Positions 35,371-42,953 of a stretch of 42,953 nucleotides of DNA are shown here, one piece after another; within the stretch, counting starts at the first letter, position 1, and every line of letters starts with the position of its first letter. A program made the position numbers and the translations under genes. The stretch is from Actinomycetaceae bacterium (lineage in GTDB: Bacteria > Actinomycetota > Actinomycetes > Actinomycetales > Actinomycetaceae), in assembly GCA_028724905.1 (NCBI GenBank), contig JAQYTG010000007.1, forward strand, positions 1 to 42,953, in the 5' to 3' direction. Under the pieces are notes generated by a model. It was given only the letters and a program-made list of their open reading frames with translations, searched no databases and was not told where the DNA came from.

Positions 35371-38300
35371 ATGCGGATTCGCAAATTCTATACATACCTC
35401 GCCGCTTCAGCGGCTGCGTGTTTGGCAGGTGTCGGGATCATTCTTCCGCCTGCTCCTGCCGCTGCCGCTCAAGGTGACGCTGCTATCTGCGCCAACAATA
35501 TAGCGCAAGGTAGGCAGGTGTATGCCTCAGGGCGGGAGATCCCCAATGATTTCGGCCCAGAAAAAGCAGTGGATGGCGATATCGGGCCAGATACCAAAGG
35601 GGATCCTACTTCCCACAATGCCACGGGCTCTTCGCGTTGGTCTGCTAATAATGCGAACGATGCGTGGATCACGGTGGACTTCGATGGAATTGCCACCGTG
35701 GATAAAGTGCAGCTCTATTGGGGCAACACATTTGGCCAACCGTATGCTCTGCAGGCGAGCGATGATAATCAGCAGTGGACTGATCTGGTGACGAGCGCAA
35801 ACGGCGTGCGGGCAGCAAGCACCGAACACACTTTTGATACGCCGAAGCAGATGCAGTACTTGCGTATGAAAATTTCGGGTAAATCCCAGCAGTGGGCGCT
35901 CTCACTGTGGGAGATTTCGGTGTGTGGCAGCGTGGCTCCAGTGCCGGAACCAGAGCCTGAGCTGATTCCCACAGCTAGCTATGCCAGCATTATTCCAGCT
36001 CCATTGAGTGCCCAGCTAGCTCCAGGAGAGCTGAGCGCTTTCCAAGCCAGCGCTGCGTTAGCAATCAAAGCTGCTGGAGACGCACAAGCTCCAGCTGGCT
36101 ATCTAGCGGGGAAGCTGCGCACGGCCACCGGTTGGGAGATACCAGTGGCTGCAGACGCTGATGGCACGCCATTGATTGAGTACGTGATTGATCCTGCATT
36201 GAACGTGCCAGGAGTGAATGAGGGGCAAAAAGGCGAATCCTATACCCTGAATATCACTGCCGATAAGGTGACGATCACTGCTCGCAATGCCACTGGTGCA
36301 CTGTGGGGCACGCAAACGCTGTTGCAGCTGCTTGGGCCGTGGGCACATTTCGGCCAGCCAACGCTCAATGCGCTCTACCAAATTCCCGCTGGCACTATTG
36401 CTGACGGCCCGCGCTTCTCTTATCGCGGGGTGATGGTGGATCCTGCTCGTTCGTTTATTCCGAAAGATGAGCTGATGGATCTGATGGATCTGATGAGTTC
36501 CTACAAGATGAACATCTTGCATCTACACCTCACTGATGATCCAGGCTGGCGCATCGAGATTCCCAATGAGGGCAAACCGGCTGATGACGTGATTGACTAC
36601 AGCTTGCTCACCTCTCGCGGCGGAGCCACGGCTTTCCAAGAGGGCGAATCTCAAAATGCTGGTGGTTTGCCTGGGCGTACGGGTTACTACACCCTAGCTG
36701 ATTACGATGAGATCGTGAGCACCGCCAATTCTCTAGGGCTCACGATTGTGCCTGAAGTGGATGGTCCAGGGCACATGGAGTCAGCGCTCTATTCAATTCC
36801 GCAGCTCAACTCGGAATTCTCATACCCTAAGCCGGCTCCTGGAGAGAGCACCGTGCCAGTGCCGAGCTATGCAAACAATATGCGCACCTCATTGGACCCT
36901 ACGAATGAGCACACCTATAAGTTCACGCAGCAAGTGCTTAATCTGATTGCTGAAAAATCCAATAGCCCATATCTGCATATCGGCGGCGATGAGGCGAACG
37001 TGACGCAGCGCAACCATTATTTGACGTATATGGAGCGGGTGCTGGGGCAAGTGAATGCCTTAAACAAGACTCCTATCGTGTGGAACGAAGCCATGAAGAC
37101 AATGAATGCAGATACTGATCTGCTCAACGGCGCTGTGGTGCAGTCGTGGAGTGAAGCTCCCAGTGCAGTGCCTGCTCGGCGCGACAACCTAATCGCCAAA
37201 GGCGGCAAATTCATCGTCTCTCCGGCGGCAGTTTACTACTATCCGCAGCATGAAGATCCGAGTATTCCAGGGCCAAACTGGGCGTGCGGTGGAAATGGCT
37301 GCACCTTGCAGGAAGCCTATGCTCACGAGCCGCAAACCTATGTGGGCGTGAATAGCGATAATGCAATTTTGGGTGTCTCGGGGGCAATGTGGTCGGAGCA
37401 TTTACGCACCTATAACGATCTGCAATTCTCCGTGTTCCCCAGAATGCTTGCGCACGCTGAAATTGGCTGGACGCCTAAAGATGGCAAAAACTGGCAGCGT
37501 TTCCGCAAGGCTGTAGCCGCTCAAGGCAATGCCCTCAATACAGCCAATGCCACATTCTTCAAGGGGCCACTGGTGGATTGGAAGACAACTGGGGCATGGG
37601 CAGCAGACTATGTTCCAGAAGTGACCGCCAAAGATAGCACTGAGCGCCTGTTGGCTTATGCCTCAGCGCCAGGAGCCTCCGCAGAGAACTCTTCGGCAAA
37701 TTTACTCACGGCCACGCTCACTTTGACGCCTAAAGTTGGTGCGGCAGATCCTGCCGCCGGAGAGGGAGCCACTGGTGATGCAGCCGAAAGCGGAACAGAA
37801 ACGCCCGCAGCAGGGGATGCAGCAGCCAAAGCCATCACCGTGCCAGTGCGTCTAGAGCTAGATACGCCATACCACTTCACTGATGCAGGGCGTACCACGG
37901 GACGGCAGATGAACTCAGTATTCCACCTTTATGCTAGCTATGAAAATGTGCCAGCAGGGGAATATGACGTGCGCTTGGATCTGGCTAGCGAAGGTCTTGA
38001 ATCTGGCGTGATCATCAACACCTTAGTGGTGAATCCCAAAGAGGTGACCCCTGCTACTCCTAGCTCAAACGTGAGCGCAGATGCCACTGATCCAGTTTCA
38101 TGCACAGTCGCCCCGCACGTGGTGATTCCTGAGAGTGAAGGGGTGGTTTATAGCATCAACGGTGAAGATGTAGCCGCGGGCACGCATACCTACGGTTATG
38201 GCGAAACGGTAGTGGTATCAGCTCGGGCTTTGCCCAACTATGTGCTAGCTGAGAATGCCCCTAGCTCTTGGGAGTGGAGCGCTCCTATTCGCGATGAGCT

Positions 38301-38676
38301 AAACTGCGATCCTGATCCAAGTACAGATCCAGATGATCCAGGTACCGATAATCCTGGTACTGGTGAGCCTGGCACCGATGAGCCTGATACTGACGACCCA
38401 GGCACTGGTGGAACTGGTGAGGGCACTGGCATAGATACTCCTGATAGCGGTGATGCCGGTGGTGAAAGTGCAAGTGGTGCAGCAGGCACCGGTTCAGAAT
38501 CTGGCGGCTCTACGTCGGGCGGCTCTGAGGTGACTCCTGCTGCTCCGCAGCTAGATGGTCAAGGAGCTATGCAGACTCTGAGCAATTCAGGTTCGCACAG
38601 CGCATGGTTTGTGCTCTTTACCCTGCTGTTTATCGCAGTGGGCACAACTGGAGTGCTAGCGGGCTCTAAGAAATAA
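35371..38676 (+). CDS. cell-wall-anchored GH20 beta-N-acetylhexosaminidase
   Basis: This 1101-residue secreted exo-hexosaminidase removes terminal beta-GlcNAc or beta-GalNAc. Order: signal peptide (1 to about 33), CBM32-like domain (42-190), GH20 N-terminal domain (200-345), GH20 barrel (345-715) with RGVMVDPARSF, HLHLTDDPGWRIEI, EVDGPGHM and the catalytic pair D540-E541 in the canonical HIGGDEAN. An Ala/Glu-rich and beta-rich region (750-890), the Cys-bounded module C911-C979, a linker of GTDEP/GTGEP repeats, and the atypical sorting signal LSNSG (1070-1074) with a terminal helix and only KK as the basic tail follow. AAAGGA lies about 8 nt upstream of the ATG. The canonical motif separates it from the other GH20 enzyme at 21414. 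Confidence 0.93.
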   Translation: MRIRKFYTYLAASAAACLAGVGIILPPAPAAAAQGDAAICANNIAQGRQVYASGREIPNDFGPEKAVDGDIGPDTKGDPTSHNATGSSRWSANNANDAWITVDFDGIATVDKVQLYWGNTFGQPYALQASDDNQQWTDLVTSANGVRAASTEHTFDTPKQMQYLRMKISGKSQQWALSLWEISVCGSVAPVPEPEPELIPTASYASIIPAPLSAQLAPGELSAFQASAALAIKAAGDAQAPAGYLAGKLRTATGWEIPVAADADGTPLIEYVIDPALNVPGVNEGQKGESYTLNITADKVTITARNATGALWGTQTLLQLLGPWAHFGQPTLNALYQIPAGTIADGPRFSYRGVMVDPARSFIPKDELMDLMDLMSSYKMNILHLHLTDDPGWRIEIPNEGKPADDVIDYSLLTSRGGATAFQEGESQNAGGLPGRTGYYTLADYDEIVSTANSLGLTIVPEVDGPGHMESALYSIPQLNSEFSYPKPAPGESTVPVPSYANNMRTSLDPTNEHTYKFTQQVLNLIAEKSNSPYLHIGGDEANVTQRNHYLTYMERVLGQVNALNKTPIVWNEAMKTMNADTDLLNGAVVQSWSEAPSAVPARRDNLIAKGGKFIVSPAAVYYYPQHEDPSIPGPNWACGGNGCTLQEAYAHEPQTYVGVNSDNAILGVSGAMWSEHLRTYNDLQFSVFPRMLAHAEIGWTPKDGKNWQRFRKAVAAQGNALNTANATFFKGPLVDWKTTGAWAADYVPEVTAKDSTERLLAYASAPGASAENSSANLLTATLTLTPKVGAADPAAGEGATGDAAESGTETPAAGDAAAKAITVPVRLELDTPYHFTDAGRTTGRQMNSVFHLYASYENVPAGEYDVRLDLASEGLESGVIINTLVVNPKEVTPATPSSNVSADATDPVSCTVAPHVVIPESEGVVYSINGEDVAAGTHTYGYGETVVVSARALPNYVLAENAPSSWEWSAPIRDELNCDPDPSTDPDDPGTDNPGTGEPGTDEPDTDDPGTGGTGEGTGIDTPDSGDAGGESASGAAGTGSESGGSTSGGSEVTPAAPQLDGQGAMQTLSNSGSHSAWFVLFTLLFIAVGTTGVLAGSKK

Positions 38677-38686
38677 ACAAACAGCT

Positions 38687-38721
38687 GCAGGCGCAGGCGG
38701 TGGTGCATCGCCTGCGCCTGC
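38687..38721 (+). terminator. perfect stem-loop between GH20 and GH95
   Basis: GCAGGCGCAGGCG (38687-38699) and CGCCTGCGCCTGC (38709-38721) form a perfect 13-bp GC-rich stem with a 9-nt loop, 10 bp after the GH20 stop. There is only a short T-pair behind it. It may act as a terminator or an attenuator before GH95, whose start is 41 bp downstream. Confidence 0.8.
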
Positions 38722-38762
38722 TTGATGGATGTCACGAGATCGCATTGAGCTTGGAGGAGAAA

Positions 38763-42953
<4,191 letters not shown>

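Overview
This window looks like chromosome of a host-associated actinobacterium, most likely in or near the Actinomycetaceae (inference). The grounds are a WhiB-type Fe-S regulator, a Crp/GlxR-type regulator next to nth, a PASTA-bearing class A penicillin-binding protein followed by a metallophosphoesterase, a 51-residue DUF4177-like protein, and a mycobacterial-type Flp/Tad locus. The gene order of the left 15 kb matches, with gaps, the order known from Mycobacterium tuberculosis: Rv3654c-Rv3660c (Tad/Flp), Rv3674c (nth), Rv3676 (crp), Rv3678A, Rv3681c (whiB4), Rv3682 (ponA2), Rv3683 (metallophosphoesterase).

Layout. Positions 303-6408 (minus strand) hold a tightly coupled Flp/Tad-type pilus or secretion operon: a CpaE/Ssd-like ATPase, TadA, TadB, TadC, a DUF4244/Flp-type pilin, TadE and a second TadE-like protein. 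Positions 6871-14876 hold conserved housekeeping and cell-envelope genes: a membrane protein, nth, crp, a DUF4177-like small gene not previously listed, whiB, ponA-type PBP and a metallophosphoesterase. tRNA-Pro(CGG) lies at 14966-15039. From 15462 to the right edge, all on the plus strand, lie six very large secreted cell-surface glycosidases: GH2 beta-galactosidase, GH20 (lacto-N-biosidase-like active site), GH84, GH29 alpha-fucosidase, GH20 beta-hexosaminidase, and GH95 alpha-fucosidase (cut by the window edge). No transporter, sortase, integrase, transposase or CRISPR array is visible.

How it works together (inference). The six enzymes have complementary exo-specificities for mucin O-glycans, milk oligosaccharides, blood-group H/Lewis antigens and N-glycan antennae: fucosidases uncap, the galactosidase and hexosaminidases strip the chain, and the lacto-N-biosidase-like enzyme could release a disaccharide. 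Each has a signal peptide and carbohydrate-binding or lectin-like modules. The five complete ones end in a (non-canonical) sortase-type sorting signal, so the array is best read as a wall-tethered host-glycan disassembly system. Four of the six share a cysteine-bounded module of 68-74 residues just before the wall-spanning linker, which I do not recognise as a named family.

The left third is unusually rich in short tandem repeats (15-31 bp units). Inside genes their periods are multiples of three. Two of the three pilin-like precursors appear to carry repeat-expanded leader regions upstream of their predicted prepilin-peptidase sites.
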